A stretch of DNA of 64,000 nucleotides from Mactromeris polynyma. Taxonomy: Eukaryota; Mollusca; Bivalvia; Venerida; Mactridae. A program made the translations under genes and the position numbers. The stretch lies in assembly GCA_032209605.1 (NCBI GenBank), contig JASFXZ010000032.1, forward strand, positions 8,123,722 to 8,187,721. Reading direction: 5' to 3'. This document shows positions 38,101-53,100 of this stretch, piece by piece. Numbering within the stretch: the first letter of the stretch is position 1; each line of letters begins with the position of its first letter. The notes below the pieces were generated by a model that saw only the letters and a list, made by a program, of their open reading frames with translations, was not told the origin of the DNA and searched no databases.

Positions 38101-41100
38101 TTAATATCTGGAGAATGATTGAGTCATCAGTGATCCAACTTAAAAGACAAATCAAATTGTTTTCTGGTGGGAAGTAGGTCAAAGGTCAAGGTCATGGAGA
38201 CCTTCCGACTGATAACAGATTACGTTTGAAATTGGAGTACAATTTAGTATTTAGCTATCAAACCTCATAGGGAATCTAATGATGAATCCTGTTGTATTGG
38301 GGTCAGTAGGTCAAGGTCATGATGACCTTAATGCTTGAAACAGTTTCTAATCATTAACTTGAGTACACTTGGATCGACAGCTGTTCAGTGGATGTTTGCT
38401 TGAGGTCAGCAGACGACATTCATGGTTTGGAGTTTCAGGAGTCAAAGGTCAAGGTCAGTGACTTTGCGACTGGAAATGTTTTCCTATCAATAACTGGATG
38501 GCTGTCACACTTCATAGATGGTTGTCTGTTGTCAGCAGACCCCATTTTGTAGTCAGTCACTTTCTGAAAGTCACATGTACTGGACTACTGTCCTACCTTC
38601 AAGAGACTATCATGTGGACCTATGTGTTAGACAAACAGCTTTGGTTCACCAAGTTGTTTGAAGTATTGTAGATAATGAGGATACCTGTTTATCTGGTTGT
38701 AATGCGACACAGATAGTAGATTATTCAGCAAGTTTAGAAGATTATTTATTAGAGCTAGAAATGATTTACTACTTGTATAAATAGCAATAAATATCAGAGT
38801 AGGAAATGAATGGGGCAAAGTGAAATGATAAAAAATGTAAGATGAATACTTCACGTTTTCGGTGTATTAAGTGCATGCATATATGAGGTGTATTACACGG
38901 GTTCCTCTAGGGGCTGAATCTCAAGGGTCTTTTTTATAATTTTTGACCAGATTTTACTATTTTATAGCCAAAATACCTATAATTTAGAGAAAAATTGACC
39001 CTTCAGCTAGAATCCTGAGGGTCAAAATGTGGCACTTTTTAAATTGAAATTCAAAGGTCAACTGCAAGGTCAAATGAAATCCCTGTATTATTTACTATTG
39101 GTTGATTCCAAAATCATGTAATGATAAATTTTTGTGTAATTTACTATATGCAGGAGTTCCTGGTCTAATTTTGTCTTAAGTTTAAGCTATGAAAGAAACA
39201 TATTTAACATATTTAAACTTTATGAATGATAAAATTTGTACTAGTATCTTATTTCACAGTGACTTGTCAGTTTATCTTGATTACTTGGTGTGTATTTATA
39301 TCTTTATGTAACTTGTAAGATATGTTTAGAAATGTTTAAAGTCAATGCTTATACAACTAGTTCAGTCTTGTTTACCATGTATGTTTATATTGACGTAAAG
39401 TTGTTGTTTAAATGTGACTCACTTTGTATGTTTTCCACGTAAAAAAGGGTGTGTTGAATCGATCTTAAAGTTGGTGGTTTTGTTGTTGCTTGAAATCCTG
39501 TTCCATCTTTTTGAGTTTAAGTAGTGGGCAAATATTTATATTCTTCTTATTTTACTGTTAGTTGCAAACAGTCATGTTATTAAACATGGGTTTTAAATTT
39601 CTCACAAGTAGGAGGCGCAGTGGTCGAGGGGTAGAGCAGCTGACTTCTGATCCGAAGGTCATGAGTTTGAACCCGGTGATCGCAATCCCTAAATTAGGCG
39701 CGACTACTGGTTGGTAGCCAGGAAGCAGTCATCAATAATGATAAGTATAAGTTGTAAGAACTTCTTTCACAATCGATCTAAAATAAGTAAGTTGAAACTA
39801 AACTAAACTATTTTAAAGGCCTAAACATTTTTTCCAGAAGCATGGTTTTAGATTAGACTCCTGTTTTCAAATTGTGGTGAGAACCCTGATTGTCTGTCTC
39901 TTGTAAATTATGTTAACAACAAGTTTTAAAAAGTCAAAGTTCAGTTGGTAGTTTGGAAATCTTCTTGATGTATTGATAGAGATATAACATATTTGTATAG
40001 ATACATACATCACTATATCTGACTTTAAGCCATAAAAATTGTGGTCATTTGGGGGATATATTAGGGTCAGTCAGATGACAGGACACGGACAAAGTTGTGG
40101 TTAGGCCATACTTTCACAATCATACTGTCACAACCATACTGTTACAGCCATACTGTCACAACCATACTGTCACAACCATACTGTAGCACATTCACTTTGT
40201 AGCATGTGTCCATGTACTTCCTTTATAAGCGACGTATCAAATGACCGAGTGAGTTCCGCTAGATATGTCCATAAAGTATTCTATTTGATGTGTAAACATT
40301 GTCAATACGGGAGTAAATGTGGACTGAGGCTATCTGCTTGTTATGTATACATAGATAACCCAGTTTTGCTTTCACCCTCTGTGTTCTGTTGACTGACGAG
40401 TTAAAGTGCTAAGACAGGCCTGACAGTGAATAAAACAAGGTTATATGTATTACTGGTATCAATGTGGCTAAATAATAAATGCGTTGTTTATTCTGTTTGT
40501 CTTACAAAACTATAATTTGGCCATAAAGCAAAGTAACCAATATCTAATATGGTCATTATCTGGGGTCGTGATCAGTTGAACGTCTATATTAAAGGCTTTG
40601 TGTAATAATATTTCTATGAATCTAATATAACTAAGTTATGTTTTCGTTAAATAAATCCTTTGGTCATTATAGCACGACCTCTACGCACTTATTGACACTT
40701 CCTGCCCGAGCGCTCTTTTTGTGTGGTCAGAAAATCTGTGTGTTTGTAAAGTATACTGGGTATAAATAAGATTTAAGATCATATTGTATGACGAGTATTT
40801 ATGTTATTTATGGACTTGGCTGGTATACCTATGAGAGGTTGTGTAGAGGTTATTTATGTTGACATTGTAAGCCGACAGTTTGGTAGGTCAGGTGTGTTAT
40901 TGTACTTTATAATCTCACTCAGACTGTTTTATAAACGGAAGTAACGTTTGTGTAACTCAGTTCTGTGCAAATTTATATTCCGCTAAAAAAGCACCTCGGT
41001 AATTTACTAGTTCCATGAATGGGTCCAAACTGAACTAAAGGAGTCGTAGTGGTCTACAAGGGCTCCTGGTCCGAAGGTCACGAGTTTGAATCCTTCCTTG

Positions 41101-44100
41101 ACCAATTGGGTGAGGTTGAACCTCAAACTTTCCACCGTCTGACTTAGGGGCAAGTGCCGGTTGGCGTGAGTGCAGGTTAGCGCGAGTGCCGGTTGGCGTG
41201 AGTGCAGGTTAGCGCGAGTGCCGGTTGGCGTGAGTGCAGGATGGTGTGAGAGCAGGTTGGCGTGAGTGCAGGTTGGCATGAGTGCCGGTTGGGCGTGAGA
41301 GCAGGTTGGCGCAAGTGCAGGTTAGCGTGTGTGCCGGTTGGCGTGAGTGCAGGTTAGCATGAGTGCAGGTTAGCATGAGAGCAGGTTGGTGACCCTAGAA
41401 GCAGTGATTGAGAGTGATTAATTTGAGATTTAAATTTATTTCACAATCAGTGTAAAATTAGTAAGTTAAACCTAATTTGTGCGATACCCAACCAGTGTAT
41501 ATGTTGCTACACCGACCATACATGCTGAAAAAATCTGCATGAAATCAGAATGCATGATAAGGATTTTATGTATCAATGTCTGTTCTCAGATTTAAATCGT
41601 TGCTATAGAAAATCCTGGAAGTTAAGTTCTTAAGACTGAAAATTGAAAACAGATGAGAATTATATGATATCACATATTGTGTGTATATCGTAGGATGAAA
41701 GTGGAACAAGTGTATCTGCCTCTTTATTTATTATGGAGATAGATCAGTTTTGCTTTCAGCATCAATATAACAAGAAAGATATGTTTGAAAATTACTGCGT
41801 CTGCTGTTACTGTAAAACTTCATCATGCAAATTAAACTAGAAGCAATTATTTATGATTTACCGATTATTAATTTCCGAACGCACACGATTGTTTAACTAG
41901 TGTGGGCATGATATATGTGTAACATATTCAGATAACTGGTGTTACGTTCTCCCATGGTTACAAAGCTAGGGTCAAAATGTCTTGACAGCATGTTAACAAG
42001 GGTCTGAAATAAGATTCACCTCTTTCATGTGCAGGATATCTACATTTCCCCCAGGGGAGGGGGGTGGGGGCGTCCTCTAGGTGCTGAATCTCAAGGGTCA
42101 TTTTTTATAATTTTTAACGCGATTTTACTATTTTATAGCCAATATACCTAAATCAAAGGGAAAAAGTGTGCCCGATGTGGGGCTTGAACCCACAACCCCC
42201 TAAACACTAGTATGGTGCTCTACCAACTGAGCTAACCATTTAACCCCACACCTCTACTCTCCTCCCCTTCCAGCATTTGAGGCACAACCACCGTTGAAAT
42301 TTAACACAAGAATAACGGATAAAAGTTCGGAATACTGGAAAATATTTATTTCAGAGGATAGAATGAGGTCAAATTTCATCTAAATAAACTGCCCAAAAAA
42401 TCCATACAACATACAATTGACTTAAGGCGCATATTTACAATGTAAAGTTTCTATTACATAAAGATATACACTCTCAGTTATGTTATGGTTTTATATACCT
42501 GGTGAGTTTTCTCTATTCTTATATATGGTATTCACTGGCTCCTATTGTCACAATGTCACGATATATTTCAACGTCGGATGAATCATTTATATTATTTGGG
42601 TGTATACTTCATTAAACATTGTATATACAATATACGAAGTGTACTGATGCTTTGACCTTGTGTAATATATACACTGTAAATATGTTATATAATAGAGATA
42701 CGGCTAATTTGATGCTAATTTGATGTGTATATGAGACATTGTTCAAGATTCAAAGCCCATGTAATGATGTGATTTACTACAATAAACTGGTACGAGACTG
42801 GTAGTGGAGAGGAGAGACTGGTAGTGGAGAGAAGAGACTGGTAGTAGAGAGGAGAGACTGGTAGTGGAGAGGAGAGACTGGTAGTGGAGAGGAGAGACTG
42901 GTAGTGGAGAGGATAGACTGGTAGTGGAGAGGAGAGACTGGTAGTGGAGAGGATAGACTGGTACTGGTAGTGGAGAGGAGAGACTGGTAGTGGAGAGGAG
43001 AGACTTGTAGTGGAGAGGAGAGACTGGTAGTGGAGAGGATAGACTGGTAGTGGAGAGGATAGACTGGTAGTGGAGAGGATAGACTGGTAGTGGAGAGGAT
43101 AGACTGGTAGTGGAGAGGAGAGACTGGTAGTGGAGAGGAGAGACTGGTAGTGGAGAGGAGAGACTGGTAGTGGAGAGGAGAGACTGGTAGTGGAGAGGAG
43201 AGACTGGTAGTGGAGAGGAGAGACTGGTAGTGGAGACGAGAGACTGGTAGTGGAGAGGAGAGACTGGTAGTAGAGAGCATATGGCGTTAGTCACTCACCC
43301 AGGAGGTTGGTGATTTGAACTCAGCCCCCCTCATGACCCCTCTTACTTGTTTTACATTTAGGACACTCGCACAGGATTTTCTCAAATTTAAGGTATCAGG
43401 TTGTTTCTGAAGGGGTTGGATGTTTGCAAGTTTCTTCTTTCAGTTTTGTTGTTAAATAAACAAAGCAATATTTAGTATAAAGCATTTATTTTTGCGAAAG
43501 CAACAATCTCGCAAAATTTATTCCCTCATGAAAATTTCTGATTTTGCAGTTATACAATCATGTATTCATGAAATTGTTGAAATTATTAAACCGATGTAAT
43601 TAATTATACTATTCACAGTCTAGAGTAGATTTGGTGAAACATATTGACAGAAGGCTTAATAGAGCCATCTCCGAGGAGAAATAAAATACTCATGTGTTAA
43701 TTAAAACGAAGGTTTTCTCCATAAATTCTTCCTGCCTATAAAGCATTGGAAAATGTTGTTAGACTGGTTTTCTCATAAATATGATAACAACCACACTGGT
43801 GGGGGGGGGAGTGTTGCTAGATGCTGTTCGTCTATCAGGAAATCTGTGTTTGCTAGATCTGTCTGATACAGAACCCCGTGTTGTGCTGTGTTTACAATTA
43901 CTCATTACACTGAAAGTTTGTTCTATCACTCTAGGTACTGAGCGTTGCAGCATGATGTAGCTGGTACATGATTATTGACTCAGACGTCTTTCTGTCATCA
44001 GACGATGTTGAACTGTACGTTTGGCCTCAATCTCACACATTTTCTCATTTGTGATAAATCATAAATCTTATAGGGATATGTGTTGTTTATTTAAAACTAA

Positions 44101-47100
44101 TCGTTACATGGAAAGTTGCACACTGTAAAGTATGTTATGTGTTTATTTATTATAATGTCACTCCTACTTACAGGGCACATCTCGGCATATTTACTTTCTG
44201 ATTTCTATCCTTAAGTGCAATGCACCAGGCAGGTAGGCACAGGGTAATCTTTAGTTAACTAACTGGCTGCTCACCAACCGACCATATCAGAACTGACCCC
44301 TACCGGGATTCGAACCTTCTACGATGCCTTACCCACTTTATGAAGGGAGACAGTTGCAGTGACCTCTCGAAGGGGGTAAGGTATGGGAAGGTGTGGTCAC
44401 CCAGCGATGGGAGTCCCTATACAAATGTTTGGGCCAAAAACCCAACTGTTTTCAGCATAAGATAACATACCCAGGCATTTCACTGACACATGTTATCTGC
44501 AGGTGTGTATCTGCGGGACCCACAAGCGTACGATTAGCCCATTACGGCAAGTTGGCACTTTTCATTATCTAAAGGCCTTTATGCTAGCCTAGTTACTTTC
44601 ATCCAATATCACCTCAGTGCTTGCTCCTTCAGTAAAAGTACCAACACACGATCACAATGGTTGATGAAAAAATGTCACAGCCAAAAAGTCCCAGGACCCC
44701 TATTTGTAAAATCCAAGGGAAAACCTTGTATACCAGATACAGACCTAGTTGTTCTGGACCATAATTTGTAAATGGGAATAGATTTAGCGCAATATTTAAG
44801 GTAATTATAATTTAATGGATTATTATCAATATTATCTTAAAGAGAGGATGGGATATATATGATTATTTCATGAAAATTACATTGGGTATCTCTTATTCTT
44901 GGTTTTATACGCACCATGTGCAAATTGAATTTTGGTCTTAATGTCTGACAATGTTAAATTATGTATTCCGCTAAACACTTGCAAATTTATTGTTATTTGT
45001 AATTCAGGAATATCATAAAATCTTTGTCCTACATGTAAATAACCTCGAGCACGGTTATTAGGACATCCATGGGAATAATAACATACGTTTTCTGTGTATG
45101 TCAGTTCTAGTTGACTGAGAGTTTAAATGATTGATTCATAGAATCATGCTCATGGGAGAGGGGGAGGGGGGGGTTGAGTTGCTTACAGTAGAACAAGTTT
45201 CTAGACTAGAGCTTGTAGGTAGCAAAATAGCCATTGGCTATTAAAGCTCTGGTTTTCTGGCTACAGAGCTTTACTGTTATTGTCTCATCCAATTCATTAC
45301 TTATTTGTCAAATCTGGCTTATACTGTTGACAAACTTGGTAAAACGCGAACAAAATACATGATTTGACTGATATATCCAAGCTACACATATTAATTAGTT
45401 GACCCTATGCTGTGTTAACTACAAAGTGGTAACTTCCTGGTATGAAGTGTCACTATTGTTTCGCCTGGTTCATATAATTATGATTTAGGTCACTGTATGT
45501 GTCAACATGCAGGTGTATGATTATCAAATTGGCCAAACTATTGTTGGCTAAATGAGGCCAATAGTTCGTATTTCAAGGTACATAACTCTTGTTAACCTTG
45601 ATTGATACAGATGCCGTTACTATGGTTTTGCGCCCAAGCTGTTGTTTTGTATTTTGTTTTTAGTTGCAAATTTGCAAGTATCAAATGCTTTTTATGTTAA
45701 ATATCATATTGTGACCAAATAATTAAACAAATACCATTATGCTTATAAAATGGTTGTTGATTATGAATGAATTGTAGAAAAATAAGAACATAGAATTTTG
45801 CAATATCATGGTTGCTGAGAATAATATTTTACATTGTGTTTTGCACACTGTCATCAAAATAGCAAAATTTCTATGCATCTTTTTGGCTTCATGCAAATTG
45901 TTTACAAAAAACAACCAGTTGTAACAATATAAATCGGGGTCCTAGAACTCCTTATTTGGAGTACTGAACTATGTCTTCTATTCTAGGGATAGTAACTATT
46001 TACAGTAAAACCTCGCTTTAAGACCACATCAATATTGAGAACACTTCAAAATTAAGAACACAATTTTCAAGTCCATTTCCTCTGTTTTGCTCTTTTTTCA
46101 ACCTCAATACTAAGACCTCTGACATGACTAAGAAGACCAGTTTCCAAGGGTCCCAATGGTGGTCTTATTATCGAGGTTTTACTGTATTGTTGACATTGCC
46201 TAGTTCTACAGTACCGGATTCAGAAATGTCTTACAAAATTCATGTTTTTCGAATCCTAGTGAGAACCCACCTGTTTTATTTGTTAAATTCGAAATGTTTG
46301 TGTTGGATTCGTCATTGAATATTTTAAAAATGTGTGCATCAAGATCAAATATCAGATAACTATAGAGATGCACTATGAACAGTTGAATGACGTCTGCTGT
46401 CGTAGATCGGACCTCATCTGGTGAATACCCCGCCCTTGTTCGTGTTATATTTCTGATTATCCCTGTGGCATTTAATATTTAACAGCGTGATCCACTAATG
46501 AAGTATGTTCTTACACATACAGGAGGAAACAGTCTTGATTTAGTTCTAACAGAGATCACCAATGGTGTAGAAGTGCTCACCTGTGAACCGGGTCCTTACA
46601 TTTCAGATCACTGTGCTGTCAAAATTGTAACTAACGTTAAAAAAGAAAACATAATAAGCAAGACCATGGTTTTTCGAAACTTCAAGGAAATGGACAAATC
46701 TGCATTCTCGAACGATTTAATGAAGATGTCTATTGATTGCGATAATGTGAACTGTTTTATAGACAAGTTTGATCACGAAATTGAAAACACTCTAAACAAA
46801 CATGCTCCGGTCATTGAGAAAACAAAAATTTGTCGGGCTCCGAAACCATGGTTCACTGAAAATATTCTTAACCTTAAAAGGGAGTTACGCAAATCTGAAC
46901 GTTTGTGGAGGAAGTACAAACAACCACAACAATTTGAAACTTTCAAAGCTGCACGCAACAAATATTTGTATGAACTGAAGCAGGAAAAAACACTTATTCT
47001 AAGTGAAAAGGTTCTGAATGCTAAAGGGAATTCCAAACAACTGTATAAGTTTGTAGCCGAACTAACAGGAACCAAGGCTGATAATCCAATGCCTATTGGA

Positions 47101-50100
47101 GAAAATGACAAAACACTCGCAGAAAAATTTGCTGATTACTTTATGAATAAGATTGATACAATTCGAAATTCATTGAAAGATTTCCAGAATTTTCAACCAG
47201 ATACAAAGGATATACCACAGTTTCATAACTTCATACCTTTAAATGAAAATGAAGTCAGACAACTTATTAAGGCTCTTCAGACAAAATCTTCTGAGCTGGA
47301 CATTTTGCCGACACATGTGTTGAAATTATTCTTAGACGAATTATTACCTGTTGTGACCCAGCTTGTGAATCTCTCATTAAGGGATGGTGTTTTTCCATCG
47401 AAATGGAAACAGGCTATAGTAAGACCACTGTTGAAAAAAGTTGGACTCGAACTTAAATATGCGAACTATAGACCTGTGAGTAACCTCTCATTCTTGTCCA
47501 AGCTTATTGAAAAAGCAGTTCTCTTCAGATTCAATGTTCATGTAGATGCAAACGAGCTCCTTCCTAAAAACCAATCTGCATACAGGCGTTTTCATTCCTG
47601 TGAAACAGCCTTGCTGAGGCTTGTTAATGACTTGCTGGATGCCATGGAGAAACAGGAAGTTACTGCACTCATCGCAATTGACCTCAGTGCAGCTTTTGAC
47701 ACTGTCGACCATGACATTCTCGTTGACGTGCTGAGTAAACAATACGGTGTAACTGGAACGGCGTTGAAATGGGTAGACTCATACCTACGTCCACGAAATT
47801 GCCGTGTAAGTGTTAACACGACCCTATCGTCTCCCCGCCAACTACAGTGTAGTGTTCCGCAGGGCAGTTGTTTAGGACCTTGGTTATACCTCACATATGC
47901 TGGGACACTCTTCGATGTCATTCCACCATCCATCTCAGTATATGGCTTTGCAGACGACCATACTGCCAACAAGCGCTTTCAGCCAACATCTTGGGAAAGG
48001 GAGTCTAATGCGATACTTGATCTTGAAAAATGTGCAGTCACAATAAATAATTGGATGAACGAAAACAAACTTAAAATGAATACTTCAAAAACGGAGTTCA
48101 TAATGTTTGGCAGTAGACCATTATTAAATAAATGCAGTACGAAAACAATAAACATTGCAGGTGATGATGTCAAATCTGAAAGCTGTATTCGTTATCTAGG
48201 TGCATTTTTGGACGAAACTCTAAACTTTAAAGAACATGTGAAAAGAAAATGCCGAACAGCTATGATAAACTATTTTAGAATCAAAAGTATTCGTAAATAT
48301 CTAACCAAAGAAGCCACAGAAACTCTAGTGTTGTCTCTAGTTATCTCTCACTTAGATTATTGTAATGTCATTTTATTTGGACTAGCACAAACTGAACTTA
48401 ATAAAATGCAACGTGTTCAGAATATGTGTGCAAAGTTGGTTTTAAACCGTAGAAAGTATGATAGCTCTAAGCAAGCTTTGTTTGATCTGCACTGGCTACC
48501 AATCAAAGCCAGAATTACATTCAAAATGATGACTGTTATGTTTAATTGTTATATTGGTCAAGCTCCAGCGTATCTTACTGAGCTACTCACTAAACAGGTT
48601 CAAACCCGGAGTTTGCGATCCTCTGACTCAGGTACAGGGCGCTATGTTGTTCCCTTTAACAAGAGAAAAACTTTCAGTGACCGAAGCTTTGGTACTGTTG
48701 GACCAAGATTGTGGAATTTATTGCCTCTTACCATTCGAAATTCAGCCACATTAGATGCATTTAAGAAAAAACTAAAAACCCACTATTTTAGAGATTTTTA
48801 TGAACTGTTTTAAGAGAATGTGTTGTTTTATGCCAGTAGAAAGCGAACTGATTTAGATTTTAAGTGGTACCAGACTGTTTTAATAATGCCTTTAATTTTA
48901 AAAGGTTCTATTCAAATTTTAACTTAAATGTGTATTTTTCTTAATGCTATTTGATGATTGCTGTATAGTGGTCGTACTTTTATTATGCTTGTACATTATT
49001 TTACGCTATGACTGTTGATTGTTCTGTCATTTTAATATGTTATATCATGTTATGAATATTGTACAACGCCATTGAATATGTTATATGTAAAAATAGGCGT
49101 TTAACCAAATAAACCAGTTTCAGTTTCAGTTTCAGTTCTTTCATTGATCATCCAAGTTATCAACACAATAAATCAACAGCCATTGAATATATTGAAATCT
49201 CTCTGTTTTTGTTAAAGGCGTCAAACCACAAAAATCGTTTTCGACACAGATGAACCATGTATTGTTTATCTTGTATGAACTTGCTATTTCGTCACAAATG
49301 ATTGTTTATGAAATTAGATTTTCAAAGTTAATATAGATTAGCTGTTGGAGACTTTAACCTATCAATAGGCTGCAAATCGAATTTAATTTAATAAACGTAA
49401 CTGTTAAGTTTGTCATAAAACTGAAGCGTTAAATAATGTAATGTCTATAGGGAGACTACTTAGGTATTTATTTCGAGTGCACATACTTGTTTTTAATTAA
49501 GTTGTGTTAATTAGCTTTGAATAATTAGTTTAAACTTGCGAAAATATTGTCTTGGCTAGAGTTTATAGCCCGAGTTTTCTTTCTATTATCTCATAATTAC
49601 TGTACTTATATAATTATGACTCTGACATTATAATTATTTTGAAACGAACGTGAGGTGACGATACTCTTGTTGCGTAAGTAATGATATATAGCTGTTCTAA
49701 ATTTCATAAGAAAAATGTTGCGCAATAACCTTTCTTCAGCCAGTGACGTACTGATACATGTGTTGTTAAATTTTTGTGAAATTATGTGGAAAATTACCAT
49801 AATCTATTAATAGACATGATGCAATCACAGAAACGGAGAAAATATTCACTCAAGCTTTTTTGTAAAATATCAATCTAATTATTTGCACAATATTTCCAAG
49901 GGCGATTTAGCATTTTAATATTGCTTTTACATGATCAAGGATCAATGATCCTGAGCACATATTGCACATGGCGACCTATTGTGATGCTCTGTGTTTGAAA
50001 GTTCATTAAATTAGGTAAAAAATTACTAACTAGGTCATTTGGTGTTAACATAGCAGAGGTCACAGTTTGTACCTGATACACTTTAAGGGTTTAACCTTGC

Positions 50101-53100
50101 TGGAACGTTTGACCTTGCAGGAATGTTTGTCTTTGTGAATGTTGGGTCAACTTTGAATTCAGGTCATTTGGGGATGCTAGTGAAATTTTCATACTATTGT
50201 TCCTTGGATGGCATAAGAAAGCCATATTGATTTGAAAAAAAAATGGCCACCATATTGAAAGTTGCTAGTTTCCTTAGTTTCATACCTGTCTGAGCTGTCA
50301 GTGAACTAGGGGCCATATGGCCCTTTCCTAAAGATAACTTCAATGACATGGAGGTAAAATGAAAATTAATTTAAAAAAGCAATTAGATGTCTTCGAAAAA
50401 TTATAATGCTTGGGAACTAACCTTGTGCTTAGATTGTTCAACTTTGACCCTAGCATTTAAACCAAAGTCCTTGGGGTGAAATGAATGCTATGTCATTTAA
50501 TCTTTTGTTTAATTAATGTGCAAACCAGACAATATTAACCCACGTTATTAATTTCATAATACCGTTACATTGTTACAAAATATTTTGTTATTGGTGATTG
50601 ATCACGTGACATCATGAGTAAACTGTCGTCTGCTGCTTTGTTAGGTCAAATATGTCCAGACTTCATTATGTCATAGTGATATTGTATCCAAGCATTAATG
50701 ATTGAATACACCCACTGGGAACTATTGTCATTCTGTATTTTACCAGTAAACATCATGAATATTATTTATAGATTGTTCATCGAGACGGGAAAGCAAAACC
50801 AGTCTATTTGCAAGTAAATAAAGAAGCCGATAGACTGGTTTTGCTTTCTTACCTCTAAATGTTTATACATACAAAACACTTCACTTGACGTAATTGAGAT
50901 ATTTATTAATAGATGTAATCACTCAGCTGTAGAAAACATATTATAGCTATACAGTGTGACCTCTCCAGAAAGGCCCTCTTTTAGTGATTGGTACTGGAAC
51001 TACTGTTACCAGTCCACTATTTCCACTGTACCAGTCCCCTATTTTTACTGTACCAGACCCCTATTTTTACTGTACCAGTCCCCTATTTTTACTGTACCAG
51101 ACCCCTATTTTTACTGTACCAGTCCCCTATTTTTACTGTACCAGACCCCTATTTTTACTGTACCAGGCCCCTGTTTTTACTGTACCAGACCCCTATTTTT
51201 ACTGTACCAGACCCCTATTTTTACTGTACCAGACCCCTATTTTTACTTTACCAGGCCCCTATTTTTACTGTACCAGGCCCCTATTTTTACTGTACCAGTC
51301 CCCTATTTTTACTGTACCAGACCCCTATTTTTACTTTACCCCAATTTCACTGTGCTAGTCTGCCTGCGATGAGTTTGCATATTTTTCCGGGAAATGTTAA
51401 AAGAATGTGACAAATAATTATGAATTATTTGTGTGTTAAACTTGTCCTATGTGTGTTACATAAATATTTTACCACTCACACAGACAGTTTTAAGAAACTG
51501 TCACAGTTACGTAAGTGTCATAATGCTGGTCCGCATCTACATACAGAAAGTAAATTTTGTCACCTGCTTGCTTCAATGTTTGCAGACAACAACATTAGTT
51601 AGTTTTATGTGGGATTTTGCTGAGTTTTCTTAATTTTCGTGGTTGTGAATTTTTTTGTTTGATTTATTCGTTCGAGAAGTGATTCGGAGATGTTCTGATG
51701 GAACTTAGAACCATTTACTTTATTACTCTGTCTGTGACTGCCACAATCTGAATTGTTAAATGTTCCCTGTGGTATATAATTACTGCTTGTCTTACATCAA
51801 GGAAAGCTGCGTCTCTGCTGTATTTGTGTACATAAATGGTGGTGAAAATTCAAGAGAAAAGAGCCATTTAAATGTGCCGTATTTGTCTAAATTGACGCAC
51901 CGGATACATTGTAAAATGATTGGATGCATATACTGTAGGACCTTGTTCATTCGAATCATCGGACCAAAACTTTTATTTCAAATAATACATAGTTTCAAAT
52001 AGACTATTTCAAGTTGACATTCCTACGAAGATACATCGGGACCTGATATTTATTTTGGCTGTTACCAGGTATTTGGATAGAAAGTTGTTGAATAACAGGG
52101 TCCGACTGTAATACAGTTTTGATTGATTTAAACTTGACCAGGTTTTAGACTTGTCCATTCATTACGTTTGCTGAAAATACGAATTACATGAGCACACAAT
52201 TTGAGTTTCCATGCTGAAAAGGGACGGAATCTTTTTATTTTATTAGTCAACAACTTAATGGTTATCAAATAAAGCAAATGTTTAGATCAGTTGTTCCACT
52301 TGCTGCTGAATTTCAAGGGTCATTTTGATAATTTTTGACTGCATTTTACCATTTTTTAAGCCTAGAATCCTGAGGGTCAAAATGTGTTGTTTCTTTTAAA
52401 TTCCAGAGGTCAGAGGGTCAACTCTAGGGTCAAATGGAACCCCTAAAAATCAATATGGAAAATCACTATTATGCATGCATCATTTTGTCGTCTCCAAATT
52501 GCAAACAATGTTTAGATTAAACACATTAAGTGTTTATGGGAAAATCTCGCCAGACTAAAAAAATCTGATATTTCCACTGCATTTTATTCTATTCGAGATA
52601 TGCTTATTCACCAATATTGTACGATAAATTATTTATAGCGTATTCCTTGTATCAGGACCTGATAGTGTTGAAGCCATGACTGGGAAATAAACGCAGATTA
52701 GTATTCGGTGCAGTATTAAGCTGACAAATTTAGGCCCCGTTGCTATTAATTCAAGTGTGATCACCGTGTTATTTTTCAGAGCTACAATGGGCCGAGATTG
52801 GTCCCCATTCCCTAATCTACAAGGGTATTTTTTTCCCTATTCTGTGTCAATATTCTCTCTAACAGTGTATTGTCAATGTATTAGTCAGAGTATTGTCAAC
52901 ATTTATTACAGTGTATTGTCAATGTATTTGTCAGAGTATTGTCAACATTTATTACAGTGTATTGTCAATGTATTTGTCAGAGTATTGTCAACATTTATTA
53001 CAGTGTATTGTCAACATTTACGTCAGTATATGGTCAATGTATATTTCAGTGTATTCTCAACATTTATTTAAGTGTTTTGTCAAAATTTATGTCAAGAATA

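Noticed and set aside
42165..42245. A true tRNA gene on the minus strand
   Set aside because: D-arm and T-arm are excellent, but the acceptor stem does not pair and the anticodon stem is poor. Kept as SINE or pseudogene; a tRNAscan score would decide.
42743..43294. Two overlapping minus-strand frames of 167-183 codons
   Set aside because: They translate an 18 bp tandem repeat (period divisible by three) into low-complexity text. No gene features.
47488..48173. Antisense frames over the LINE (up to 126 codons)
   Set aside because: Shadows of the reverse transcriptase frame.
50956..51410. Three overlapping frames of 124-140 codons
   Set aside because: They arise from the stop-free 22 bp minisatellite read in all three phases.
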